Origin: Planctomycetota bacterium
GTDB lineage: Bacteria; Planctomycetota; Phycisphaerae; Phycisphaerales; SM1A02
Assembly: GCA_003671025.1 (NCBI GenBank)
Contig: QWPW01000004.1
Span: 1-64,000 of the forward strand
Reading direction: 5' to 3'
DNA length: 64,000 nt
Below the pieces are notes generated by a model, which made no database searches, had not been told where the DNA came from, and worked only from the letters and a program-made list of their open reading frames with translations. Positions 55,791-64,000 of this stretch are shown here, piece by piece. How positions within the stretch are numbered: position 1 is the first letter of the stretch; each line of letters opens with the position of its first letter. The translations under genes were made by a program, and so were the position numbers.

Positions 55791-56660
55791 ATGATTGTGG
55801 GATCAATGTTTCGCGTCGCACTGACGCGTGTGTTGTACTTCGCCGTGAGCGCATCCATGTTGTTGGTGGTGAACTCTGTGAACGCGCAGATTTATGAGTG
55901 GAAGGTCGCCGACGGCGGTAACGGACACGCCTACACCATTCTGAGTAATCCGCCGGACACGCAACCGATGAACTGGTGGCAAGCGCGATCGATTGCAGAA
56001 GAAGCAGGCGGTCATCTCGCCACGTTCAGCAATCGCGCCGAAGCCGAGTGGGTCTTCGAGAATGTGGTCAATCATGCGTGGGTGTTCCCGACACCAGCTG
56101 GTCCGTGGATCGGCGCGCTTCATGATGGTGTGACAACGATCAGACCACAACCAGGTCAAGGCTGGCGTTGGATTGACGGGACACTATGGAACTGGGCGCC
56201 TTGGGACGACGGTCTGTGTGCGGCGCCGGTCAGTCAATGCAACAAAGGGCCTGAAGACGCGCTGCTTTTCAGCAATCCACAGTGCCTCGCCTCGCCTTCG
56301 CAAAGTTGGACTTGTGCCGAGCCGTACGGCGCATGCACTCCTTGCAATGACCAAGTGCTCACCTACTACGCGCTTGTCGAATACGACATGGACTGCAATC
56401 AAAATGGTGTCAACGATCGCATCGAGCTTCAATTCTCTCTCGCACCCGATCGCAACGACAATCTCGTTCCCGATGAATGCGAGTGTCTTGCCGACATCAA
56501 TCTCGACGGCTCGATTGATGAACACGACCTCTCAATCTTGATCGGAAACTGGGGCGAGTTCGGCATCGGCGACCTCGACGAGGATGGCATCGTCGGACAG
56601 AGTGACTTGATGTTGCTCTACGAGTTCTGGGGGCCATGTGTGTATTGCTCGGTGTGCTGA
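55791..56660 (+). CDS. Secreted C-type-lectin-like protein with dockerin repeats
   Basis: A 289-residue exported protein. The signal peptide ends near VNSVNA (about residue 32). A C-type-lectin-like domain follows (about 33-195): NGHAYTILSN, MNWWQARSIAEEAGGHLATFSNRAEAEWV (quoted in part), PWIGALHDG, WRWIDGTLWNWAPW and YYALVEYDMDC. A short Asp/Asn-rich calcium-type segment (DCNQNGVNDRIELQFS...VPDECEC) leads to two dockerin repeats (DGSIDEHDLSILIGNWG; DGIVGQSDLMLLYEFWG). It probably binds a glycan or protein outside the cell. Its leader and ribosome binding site resemble those of the PEP-CTERM gene. Confidence 0.9.
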   Translation: MIVGSMFRVALTRVLYFAVSASMLLVVNSVNAQIYEWKVADGGNGHAYTILSNPPDTQPMNWWQARSIAEEAGGHLATFSNRAEAEWVFENVVNHAWVFPTPAGPWIGALHDGVTTIRPQPGQGWRWIDGTLWNWAPWDDGLCAAPVSQCNKGPEDALLFSNPQCLASPSQSWTCAEPYGACTPCNDQVLTYYALVEYDMDCNQNGVNDRIELQFSLAPDRNDNLVPDECECLADINLDGSIDEHDLSILIGNWGEFGIGDLDEDGIVGQSDLMLLYEFWGPCVYCSVC

Positions 56661-56705
56661 GCCGCGAGTGCACTGCCGCGCGCCCATGTGCCGATAGCGA
56701 GGGCG

Positions 56706-57065
56706 ATGGACGCCGCCGCTCTTGTACTTCCACCGCTACTGCTTCTTGCGCTTCCGCTCGCGCTTCCATCGTGGCTATTCGAAGTGCTCGGTTGGGTTCC
56801 CGCCGTCGTGTTTCCAGTGGGAAGCGGACTGCAATTGCTCGCGATCATTCATCGTCGATGCGCCGAAGGCGTGTCGATCCCAGCGTGGATGCTCTTCGCG
56901 GTGGCAAACGTGTGCATGTTTCTTTACACCGAAAAATACGAGGAAATCGAGTCGATTCTCGGCGCGCTGGGCACGGCGGTGCTCAATGTCTGCGTGGTCA
57001 TCGCGGCGATTCGATTCAAGAATCTCAAGAAGCGCGCGGCCGCGATCGCGTCCGTCGATGCGTGA
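56706..57065 (+). CDS. SemiSWEET/PQ-loop-like small membrane protein
   Basis: About 119 residues with four hydrophobic segments. After a leading helix (LVLPPLLLLALPLAL), the rest matches one triple-helix bundle of the PQ-loop/SemiSWEET type: LGWVPAVVFPVGSGLQLLAIIHRR, GVSIPAWMLFAVANVCMFLY and ILGALGTAVLNVCVVIAAIRF (quoted in part). Such half-transporters form dimers that pass sugars or other small solutes. The canonical PQ pair is not obvious, so the assignment is moderate. It starts 45 bases after the lectin gene on the same strand. Confidence 0.7.
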   Translation: MDAAALVLPPLLLLALPLALPSWLFEVLGWVPAVVFPVGSGLQLLAIIHRRCAEGVSIPAWMLFAVANVCMFLYTEKYEEIESILGALGTAVLNVCVVIAAIRFKNLKKRAAAIASVDA

Positions 57066-57085
57066 CGCAATCATGCACAGATGGA

Positions 57086-59821
57086 TTACGACACGTCTGT
57101 CGCGTTTTGTTGCGTCGCCTGATTCGCCTCGCGAATCACCCCTTCAATCACCAACGCCAACTGCTCGATATCAATCGGCTTGCGCATAAACGCGTTGACG
57201 CCTGCTTCCATCGCGCGGCGTTCGGTGGCCGGAGTACCAAATCCCGTGATGCACACGACGGGAAGTGTGCGACGCAATCGCTTTGATTCGCGCGCGAGTG
57301 CGATGCCGTCCATCACTGGCATGTTGAAATCCGTGAGCAAGAGCGACAAGTCGAGTGACGCATCGCTGAGGCATTCGATTGCGTGCGCGGCAGTGGGACA
57401 GGCGGTCACGTTGTAGCCGCAGGAAACGAGCATCTCAGTGGCGACTTGCAGTACGGATGCGTCGTCATCTACGAGCAGAATGCGTCGGGCATGTGTCGGT
57501 TCCGTTGCCGAAATCGAAGGCGCTGGAACAAGGGACGACGACATTTCCCTTGTGTCATGAACGGGGAGCAACAACTCGACGCTGGTTCCGACGCGCGCAT
57601 CAGGCAGCACCGTGACCGTCCCTCCCATGTGCGCAACCACCCGCTGCACATGTGCCATCGCGAATCCATGATGGCGTTCACTTGAGCCCGCCGCAGCAGC
57701 GTTGCCGCGAAACATGGTGAACGTCTCGTCGCGCGTGTGCGCCTCGCTGCCCTCTGAATTCGAAGTTGCATCCGTGCGCGACTCGTCGATTTCCTCGCAC
57801 ACCAGAAGGCGGATCCACTCGCCGTCCTTGCGCTCGATTCGTTCCACGTGAAAGCGAATAGCACCTGCTGACTGCTTCATTGCGTCGAACGCGCTTGTGG
57901 CCAAAGTCATCAGTACTTCACGGAATTCGTTGACATCGCCGAGCACAACGCCAGAGTCAGTATCGATCGAGTCGTGCACACTCACACTCGGTGGAGCCAT
58001 GCGCCGAAACATCGCGGAGACTTCCATGACCATGGTGCTTACTGCGACGAGTTCAAACGCGCAATCAGGCCGATGCGAAATGGTCAATACCTGCTGCGCT
58101 AGGTCGCTTGCTCGACGACCCGCCTGTGCTATCTCGCGCAACAACTCTTGCGCGCGTTTATCCATCGAGGGCATGCCTTCAAGGATTTCGGTGTACGTCA
58201 AGATTGGCCAGAGCAGCGTGTTGAATTCCTGCGCGACCCGTTGCGCAAGCAAGCCCACCGCGTCGAATTTGTGCCGGCGATGGACCGCCTCGTGCAGGCG
58301 TTCGCGCACGATCACACTGGTGAATGAATTCGCCAACGTACGTAGTGCCACGAGTTCATGAACATCGAGCTCGCGCCGCGCATCAACGCGAGATTCATGG
58401 GCGAGAACGCCCCAAAGGACGCCGTCCGCAACGATGGGTTTGAGCACCGTTGGATGCGACGCATCATCAAACGCGACAGTGACCGATTGCCCCGCGGTGA
58501 GACGGATGCGCTCTTGCTGCGTCAATCGCGAAAGGCGCCTGCCGTGCATCCACGGCAAACCAAAGGTCGGATGCCACACGCACTCGACCGATCGTCCCTT
58601 CGGGTGGGCATCGTGTGCGTCGTTCAATGCGAAGTTGCTCACCGTTGACCCGGTTTGCGCGTCCTGCTCCTCCACTTCATGCGACAGCTCAACGAGCGCG
58701 AGTGTTCCGGCATCCATCGCGCTGCCCACGATGGCGAGCGCCGCATTGGCGCAGGGCAACCATTGAACGGCACCGAGTAATCGTTCGGTGGCGATGCGTG
58801 ACGCATCCATTAACGCGCCGCCTCGGCTTTGCCCATGCTGCACCGCGACTCGCGCGTAGGTCAAGCCCGCGAAGTCTGCCAACATCGAGAGTGCGGGACG
58901 ATGTTGCGACGGAACGGTGTTGCCGTTGGTGCTGGCGAATCCGATGCAACCGATGACCACACCATCGACATGCACAGGGATGTACAGACGCGAATGCAAG
59001 CGCACGCATTGTTCGCGGGACAAGTTGGCGAAGCTCTGTGTCGGTTTCGTTGCCTCGGCAAGTTCGATGACGCGGCCGGTACGCAAGACTTCGTGTGGCG
59101 ACGCATCGATGTTCATCGCCGACGCGTCGACATCCATCGCGAACGGCTGCACTGCTGTCGCGCACACACGCATGAGCTGCGCAGATTCTGGATCAAGAAA
59201 GGAGATCGATGAATGCTCGACGGCGAACAGTTCGGCGGCGAGGCGCTGAATAGTTGCGGCGAGTTCAACCAACGTGCGCACATCCGCGAAGGCTCGAGCC
59301 AAGCGACGATCGACTTCATTGCGCAATTGAAGGCGGCGATTCAATTGCACAAGCGTGTGCTGCGGAAGTCGCGCCGCCACTGCGTCGGTCACGCGAGCGA
59401 CGACTGATCGCAGCACGCCAACGGTTGCTTGGTTGATGGAGTGATGCTCGCGCGCAAGCACGACGAATCCATACATGCCCAGCGAAAGCGTGAGGACACG
59501 CAAGTGGGCCGCGGTTGAGTGATGCGGCTCGTGTGTGAGCGAATAGGTGGGCGAATGGGCGAGCAAAGCCTCGCTATTTCCCGCGATCCCCACGAGTTCT
59601 TCGCCCGACACGAGTTCGTCGCCCGAGATGGTTCGTGGATGGGCGGCGATGAGATCGAGGCGAAGCTCGTCACTCGCACGCGCGCGAAAGACCCAAACTT
59701 CGCAGTGCGGGGTCTCGCAGAATGTCGCCAGCTCTTGCGCGATACGAACCAAAAACGCTTCCAGCGTCGATGGTTCGTCGATGACGTCGGCGAGGATGGC
59801 ATCGAGGTTTCGTTGCATCAA
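57086..59821 (-). CDS. Multi-GAF hybrid histidine kinase with a degenerate kinase core
   Basis: A 911-residue cytoplasmic signalling protein. Three GAF-like sensor domains occupy about 15-165, 190-340 and 350-515. The dimerisation helix follows, but where active relatives have AHDFNN it reads VAQEFNTLLWPIL, so the phospho-accepting His is Gln531. The ATPase domain is also degraded: the N box reads TLATSAFDAM instead of NLxxNAxDAM, the DTG metal box is absent (CEEIDES), and GTGLGL is replaced by SERHHGFAMAHV. In contrast the C-terminal receiver (about 785-905) keeps DDD, the phospho-Asp in LLTDFNMPVMDG, the Thr in CITG and Lys in RKPID. It cannot work as a normal kinase; the receiver may be phosphorylated by another kinase. 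It diverges from the ThuA gene. Confidence 0.9.
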   Translation of the reverse strand: MMQRNLDAILADVIDEPSTLEAFLVRIAQELATFCETPHCEVWVFRARASDELRLDLIAAHPRTISGDELVSGEELVGIAGNSEALLAHSPTYSLTHEPHHSTAAHLRVLTLSLGMYGFVVLAREHHSINQATVGVLRSVVARVTDAVAARLPQHTLVQLNRRLQLRNEVDRRLARAFADVRTLVELAATIQRLAAELFAVEHSSISFLDPESAQLMRVCATAVQPFAMDVDASAMNIDASPHEVLRTGRVIELAEATKPTQSFANLSREQCVRLHSRLYIPVHVDGVVIGCIGFASTNGNTVPSQHRPALSMLADFAGLTYARVAVQHGQSRGGALMDASRIATERLLGAVQWLPCANAALAIVGSAMDAGTLALVELSHEVEEQDAQTGSTVSNFALNDAHDAHPKGRSVECVWHPTFGLPWMHGRRLSRLTQQERIRLTAGQSVTVAFDDASHPTVLKPIVADGVLWGVLAHESRVDARRELDVHELVALRTLANSFTSVIVRERLHEAVHRRHKFDAVGLLAQRVAQEFNTLLWPILTYTEILEGMPSMDKRAQELLREIAQAGRRASDLAQQVLTISHRPDCAFELVAVSTMVMEVSAMFRRMAPPSVSVHDSIDTDSGVVLGDVNEFREVLMTLATSAFDAMKQSAGAIRFHVERIERKDGEWIRLLVCEEIDESRTDATSNSEGSEAHTRDETFTMFRGNAAAAGSSERHHGFAMAHVQRVVAHMGGTVTVLPDARVGTSVELLLPVHDTREMSSSLVPAPSISATEPTHARRILLVDDDASVLQVATEMLVSCGYNVTACPTAAHAIECLSDASLDLSLLLTDFNMPVMDGIALARESKRLRRTLPVVCITGFGTPATERRAMEAGVNAFMRKPIDIEQLALVIEGVIREANQATQQNATDVS

Positions 59822-59981
59822 GTGCGCTTGGCGAGTGCAGCGTACTTACTCGGCGCAGCGCACGACGCATCGATGTTGGACATCACCAGTCAGCGTCGAG
59901 CGTGAATGAGCACCCGAGCAGATCGCGTAAAGAGGCACCGTCGGCCTTGACTTTCCTCAAACCGAGCGCGACGCTGAATGG

Positions 59982-60872
59982 ATGAGCTTGATTCCCCTCG
60001 CGGTTTTCTCTTCTCACTTGCACGGTTCACTGCGCTGCTTCGGCGCGCTCCTCGCGATCGCCGCGACACACAACGCGCTCTCGACGCCTCCTGTTGCGCC
60101 GATCAAACCGACCACCACCGCAAGCGAAAACACCCCTGCACGTGGGCGAATCTTGCTGTTTTCTAAGACTGCGAGCTTTCGCCACGACTCGATTCCTAAC
60201 GCGATTGCATGCGTGAAAGAGTTGCTTGCGGATCGCTACGACATCGATGCGACCGAGGATGCGACGGTCTTCACCGCCGAGAATCTCGCGCGCTATCGCG
60301 CGGTGGTGTTCCTCTCAACCACGGGCGACATTCTCAACGACGCCCAACAAGCCGCGTTTGAAGGCTTTATTCATAACGGCGGCGGCTACGCGGGCGTGCA
60401 CGCGGCGGCCGATACCGAGCACACATGGCCGTGGTACGGAAAACTCGTCGGCGCATACTTCAAGACGCATCCCAAACCGCAAGAGTCGACGGTGCGCGTC
60501 GAAGATCGAACCCATCGATCGACGCGCATGCTGCCCGCAGAATGGAAGCGCTTCGATGAGTGGTATGTCTACGACCACAACCCGCGCTCGAGCGTCACCG
60601 TGCTCGCCAATCTCGATGACAGCACCGTGACCGGAGCCAACATGGGCGGCGATCATCCCATCGCGTGGTATCACGAATGGGAGGGCGGACGCTCGTGGTA
60701 CACCGGCGGTGGTCACACCAAAGAGAGTTACGACGAGCCGCTGTTTCGCCAGCATCTCGAAGGCGGAATTCTCTGGGCCGCGAGCGCGCCGGAGAGTGCG
60801 AAGGTGCCGCAAGATGCACCTGCGACGCGAGACAGCAAAGCGAACACGCCAGCTCCGTCAACCACCAAGTGA
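59982..60872 (+). CDS. Secreted ThuA-domain protein
   Basis: A 296-residue exported protein with a signal region at about 1-36 and a Thr/Pro-rich linker. The ThuA-like (glutamine-amidotransferase-like) domain has ILLFSKTASFRHDSIPNAI, VVFLSTTGDILNDAQQAAFEGFIHNGGGYAGVHAAADT (quoted in part), WYGKLVGAYF, PIAWYHEWEGGRSWYTGGGHT and the end LEGGILWA. ThuA domains are frequent in planctomycete carbohydrate clusters and are thought to act on sugars, with no settled reaction. Two overlapping ATGs occur; 59982 gives this frame. The tail is Pro/Thr rich. Confidence 0.93.
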   Translation: MSLIPLAVFSSHLHGSLRCFGALLAIAATHNALSTPPVAPIKPTTTASENTPARGRILLFSKTASFRHDSIPNAIACVKELLADRYDIDATEDATVFTAENLARYRAVVFLSTTGDILNDAQQAAFEGFIHNGGGYAGVHAAADTEHTWPWYGKLVGAYFKTHPKPQESTVRVEDRTHRSTRMLPAEWKRFDEWYVYDHNPRSSVTVLANLDDSTVTGANMGGDHPIAWYHEWEGGRSWYTGGGHTKESYDEPLFRQHLEGGILWAASAPESAKVPQDAPATRDSKANTPAPSTTK

Positions 60873-61225
60873 CGCTTGCATCCCGTGCTTGCGCGAGTCG
60901 ATCGCTCTCGTGCCTCGGCCTAGATGCGATGAGTTTCGCGTGACGGCTTCACGCGGATATACACACTCACGCCAACGACGCGGAACCGCGGCGAAATGCC
61001 TCGATTCCGCCATCTCTCGACCTCCCGTAGTCCATCGTGTGTAAAAAAGAAAAAGGGCCAATGCGGGATCGGCTCCGCATTAGCCCCATGGGGGAAAAGA
61101 TCTGCTTAGTGGCCGCACACATACGCGACAACAAAACAATAGCTGACGAATCAGGGGTGGTCAACGGGTTCTTCTAAAAGCCGAACCGATTTCTTGTGTT
61201 TTTCGTGAATTCGACAATGAAGGAT
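60873..61225. other. Intergenic region with terminator
   Basis: These 353 bases lie between convergent genes. They contain the minus-strand terminator at 61042-61086 and otherwise only short, Arg-rich ORFs. No RNA gene was seen. Confidence 0.6.
61042..61086 (-). terminator. Intrinsic terminator of the SolA-type oxidase gene
   Basis: A 12-bp stem with one mismatch (GGGCCAATGCGG, 61055-61066, with 61075-61086) is followed on the minus strand by TTTTTCTTTTTT. It lies about 140 bases past the oxidase stop codon. Confidence 0.85.
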
Positions 61226-62416
61226 TTATCCGCGCCCCATCCATCCCGCACCCTGACGCGTGGGAGCGAGAAACGCGATGGGGAGCGCGGTGTTTCCCGA
61301 GACCGCTAAGTCGGCGAGCACCTCGCCGATGACGGGGGCAAACTTGAAGCCGTGTCCACTGAAGCCGCAGGCCACCGCAACACGCGGCAAGTGTGGATGC
61401 AAACCAAGCACGAATTCGCTGTCCGCCGACATGGTGTAGAGGCAGTGGCGCGCGGCATCGACGCGTCGCGCGCGCGCGGATGGAAGCCAGTGGGCGACCG
61501 TTGCCAATGTTTGCGCCACAACTTCCGAATCGATGACGGCATCGACCGAGCCGCCGCTAGAGTCGAGCTCAATCGCAGGCCCGCGTCCATGCAATCCAAC
61601 CTTGAGTCCCGTGGGCGAACCCATGCCCGGCCAGCGTGGAATGCCGTACACGGCAGGCTCGCTTCCACGATCGAAGAGCCAGACGGGCATCCTGTTGCTG
61701 TGCGTGCCCACTTGCCATGCGGGGTCGCTCTCGTCATCGATCCACACCATGGTTTCGCGGGTGGGTTGAAGCGCGGGTGCGTCGGCGCCGAGAATTTCGC
61801 GCATCCACGCACCGCCGCAGAGGACGAGTGACGACGCTTCAAATCGTCCGCGTGCAGTCTCGACCCACGCGCCGCTCGCGTCGCTGCCCCATGAAAGCAC
61901 TGGAGATGAGCGTTCGATGCGCGCGCCGTCTCGTGCCGCGGCCTCGAGTGCGGCGGCGATCGTCGCTTCGGGACGCACGAATCCACCACGCCGTTCAAAT
62001 ACTGCGTCGCCATCGCGCGGCATCGCAAACTGCGGAAAGCGACGCATGACTTCGGCGCCATCGAGTGCCGTCACTTCGAGGTCGTGCAATTGCGCGCTGC
62101 GCAACATCCCTGCGGCGGCCGTATTGCCCGCGGCGCCTCCGACAAGCAAACCAGTTTCGAAACGCAACGTCGTGCCCGCGTCATGACTCATGCGATCGAA
62201 GCATTCGTACGAACGCCGCAGCAGCGGAACATAATCAGGATGCTCGAAATACGAGAGGCGGATGACGCGGGAGCCGCCGTGCGATGAACCGCGATCATGC
62301 GGCGGGTCGAAGCGATCGATGCCCAGCGCGCGCACTCCGCGACGCGCGAGTTCGGCCAATGCGCACGAACCCATCGCGCCCAGTCCCACCACAATCGTTT
62401 CGAATGAGTTGCTCAA
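61226..62416 (-). CDS. FAD-dependent N-methyl amino acid oxidase (SolA/monomeric sarcosine oxidase type)
   Basis: A 396-residue flavoenzyme. The dinucleotide motif VVGLGAMGSCALAELARRG is at the start, followed by the family signature DRGSSHGGSRVIRLSYFEHPDYVPLL (quoted in part). The Cys that carries the covalent flavin in this family is present (HCLYTMSADSEFVLG, about residue 325), as is the C-terminal ACGFSGHGFKFAPVIGEVLADL block. It oxidises sarcosine, N-methyltryptophan or similar secondary amines and releases peroxide. No other one-carbon gene lies nearby. It follows the metalloprotease gene on the same strand. Confidence 0.94.
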   Translation of the reverse strand: MSNSFETIVVGLGAMGSCALAELARRGVRALGIDRFDPPHDRGSSHGGSRVIRLSYFEHPDYVPLLRRSYECFDRMSHDAGTTLRFETGLLVGGAAGNTAAAGMLRSAQLHDLEVTALDGAEVMRRFPQFAMPRDGDAVFERRGGFVRPEATIAAALEAAARDGARIERSSPVLSWGSDASGAWVETARGRFEASSLVLCGGAWMREILGADAPALQPTRETMVWIDDESDPAWQVGTHSNRMPVWLFDRGSEPAVYGIPRWPGMGSPTGLKVGLHGRGPAIELDSSGGSVDAVIDSEVVAQTLATVAHWLPSARARRVDAARHCLYTMSADSEFVLGLHPHLPRVAVACGFSGHGFKFAPVIGEVLADLAVSGNTALPIAFLAPTRQGAGWMGRG

Positions 62417-62480
62417 GCGTGCGCTCCGTCATGCACAACGCGGCGAACACACATGTGTCAGCGGCGCTGCTGCGATGCGC

Positions 62481-64000
62481 TCATTCAATCACATTCCACC
62501 GAGCCATGAGCAGAGTCATGTCCCACGCGTTGACCCATCCGTTGAGATCAAGATCCGCCAAACCCGTTTCTCCCCAATCATTGAGTAAGAGCACGAGATC
62601 GGCCGCGTTCACGAGCGTGTCGCCGTTGAGATCGGCGGAGTTGAACTCGCGGGGCACGATGGTGATGGTGATCGTGCGTTCACTGAAGAGTTCGCCCGAA
62701 TCCGTGCCGCGCAGCGTGATGATGTGAACGCCGGGAAGAAGTTGGCGCACCACCAGCAATCGCCCGGTGCCCAGCGCTCCCTCCAACGATGAAGTCCACG
62801 TGAGACTCGATTCGGGCAGCAGTTGATCGTCGATGTCCCACGCCGAACCGTGCAGAATCACGCTCGCCCCCGCAGGAAAAGTGGTGGCGGTGTCGGGAGC
62901 GATGACATGCACATCGGGCGGTTGACTGTTGCCCAACATCATCGACGATTGCGCGGGAGTGTCGGTGTGCGCGACGTTGAATCCATCGCTCACACGCAGG
63001 CGAAACCGTGCGTTTGCGCCGCGACTTGCGGGTAAATCGCTGGAGTCGAACACAAACGATCCCGTCGTCTCACCGACCACCACAGGCCACCATGCGTCGC
63101 CGCCATCGGGGCTGTAGAGGATGTCGGCGACGAGCGCGTCGCCGTCGAGATCACTGGCGTTCCAGTGAATCGCGATGGATCCAACGAGCGGCTTGATGTC
63201 GAGATCAGGCGTATCGCGCATTGAGCCGTGGGTGCCCATGACTTCATCCTCGGTTTCGTCGAGTGTCTCACCCGAGTCGACAGTGAAGTTGGCAATCAAC
63301 GGAGCCGATGCGCTGCGCGTGAGTTCGGCGAGCACATGACTACGCGCGTTGTCGTGATGGTTTCGTTCGCGCACGACGACGCGCGCCGACTCGCGACCGC
63401 CCACGTATCGCGGAAGATTGACGTAGAGACTCGTCGACTCATGATTGGTCGCGCCCTCGCTGCAGCACTGCCGCGCGCTCAACGTGTTCACGCGCAGCGT
63501 CGTCAAGAGCGCGCCGAAGCAGTCGTAACTTTCGATCACCACGTTGCCCTGCGCGTCGTCCGCAGTGACGGGCACAAGCTCGTGAGTCATGGCGTGATCA
63601 AGGCGTACGACGCGCGCGACATGATCGTGTGCGCCGCAGATGCGCAGCACGGGCACTTGCATCAGACTTGTCGCGTCGGCGATGAATGAACTCGCGGCGC
63701 CTTCTTCGGAATCATCGCCACCACCGTGAAACGAAGTGCACGCGGAGCGCAGATCGTTGATGCAGTCGAGCGACGTGGTCGAACCCACCCACGCATCTTG
63801 GGTGATTTGCGCGGCAAACATCACATCTTTCTTGATGCTCTCTTTGACGATCGGAAGCCCGAGCGGATTGCGCAGTTGATGCTCGACATCAATTCCAACC
63901 ACTCCAATCGTTTGCGTGTTGTGCGGCTGACCCCAGCAATGCCCGAGTTCATGGGCGAAGGTGCGCTGAAACTTGGCGGGATCGGTATTGCCAAACGCCG
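62481..64000 (-). CDS. Secreted zinc metalloprotease with C-terminal dockerin repeats, 5' truncated
   Basis: At least 506 residues are visible; the frame runs off the right edge. Near the edge the frame reads FAHELGHCWGQPHN (63.93-63.96 kb), the HExxHxxGxxH zinc motif of metzincin proteases. About 200 residues of mixed sequence with paired Cys follow (SLDCINDLRSACTSF; DCFGALL; QCC). Then come one or two Ig/cadherin-like beta domains (IAIHWNASDLDGDALVADILYSPDGG, ANARFRLRVSDGFNVAHTDT, quoted in part) and another (ASVILHGSAWDIDDQLL). The end has two dockerin-type repeats (DLNGDTLVNAADLVLLLNDWG; DLDLNGWVNAWDMTLLMARW, quoted near the length limit). It should be an extracellular protease; its propeptide and signal lie outside the window. 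Confidence 0.88.
   Translation of the reverse strand, partial: AFGNTDPAKFQRTFAHELGHCWGQPHNTQTIGVVGIDVEHQLRNPLGLPIVKESIKKDVMFAAQITQDAWVGSTTSLDCINDLRSACTSFHGGGDDSEEGAASSFIADATSLMQVPVLRICGAHDHVARVVRLDHAMTHELVPVTADDAQGNVVIESYDCFGALLTTLRVNTLSARQCCSEGATNHESTSLYVNLPRYVGGRESARVVVRERNHHDNARSHVLAELTRSASAPLIANFTVDSGETLDETEDEVMGTHGSMRDTPDLDIKPLVGSIAIHWNASDLDGDALVADILYSPDGGDAWWPVVVGETTGSFVFDSSDLPASRGANARFRLRVSDGFNVAHTDTPAQSSMMLGNSQPPDVHVIAPDTATTFPAGASVILHGSAWDIDDQLLPESSLTWTSSLEGALGTGRLLVVRQLLPGVHIITLRGTDSGELFSERTITITIVPREFNSADLNGDTLVNAADLVLLLNDWGETGLADLDLNGWVNAWDMTLLMARWNVIE

Overview
The window is about 60% GC and almost certainly comes from a planctomycete, most likely a member or relative of the Phycisphaerae. 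This rests on gene families. There are secreted proteins carrying paired dockerin-type (EF-hand) repeats ending in L-x-x-W-G, a PEP-CTERM-like sorting tail (VPAPGA, hydrophobic stretch, RRRR), the DUF1549/DUF1553 plus DUF1501 gene pair, two formylglycine sulfatases, and many short secreted lipoproteins. I see no rRNA, CRISPR array or insertion sequence with ends.

Layout. 1-0.9 kb: 3' part of a tyrosine recombinase whose last codons run into a tRNA-Val(CAC) gene, the edge of an integrated element. 1-10.4 kb: lipoprotein beta-carbonic anhydrase, Sbal_3080-like lipoprotein, a large dockerin/lectin sulfatase, a zinc-ribbon membrane protein, a dockerin arylsulfotransferase and an orphan lipoprotein. 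10.7-12.9 kb: katG. 13.2-19.4 kb: a TolC-type channel converging on a FUSC/YtcA/HlyD operon like E. coli mdtNOP. 19.6-32.9 kb: mostly minus-strand genes, comprising a TlpA-like thiol-disulfide protein, an NTF2-like lipoprotein, a second sulfatase, a TPR-sulfotransferase, an ATP-grasp protein, a DUF1338 dioxygenase, an S9 oligopeptidase, a frameshifted dockerin remnant, a polytopic membrane protein and YceI. 33-33.5 kb: two 3' gene fragments joined head to head. 33.6-43.5 kb: Gfo/Idh oxidoreductase, SYLF lipoprotein, ene-reductase, ECF sigma factor with a coupled membrane partner, a dockerin-only ORF, an FMN hydroxyacid oxidase, a secreted protein, a type I phosphodiesterase and a PEP-CTERM protein. 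43.7-51 kb: a sugar-uptake operon (SDR, binding protein, ATPase, permease, mutarotase) and a DUF418 protein. 51-55.5 kb: DUF1501 and DUF1549/1553. 55.8-64 kb: C-type lectin/dockerin protein, SemiSWEET-like protein, degenerate hybrid histidine kinase, ThuA protein, SolA-type oxidase, and a dockerin zinc metalloprotease cut by the right edge.

How the genes fit together. The main theme is extracytoplasmic polymer and sulfate-ester handling: two sulfatases, an arylsulfotransferase, a PAPS-type sulfotransferase, a lectin, a metalloprotease and the DUF1501/DUF1549 pair, plus an ABC sugar importer with a mutarotase. Seven loci carry dockerin-type repeats, but no cohesin was recognised here. The most unusual items are the histidine kinase that has lost its phospho-acceptor and ATP-site residues but keeps a good receiver domain, the head-to-head truncated-gene junction near 33.34 kb, and the frameshifted signal-peptide/dockerin remnant near 31 kb. 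All functions are inferred from reading sequence; no database search was run.
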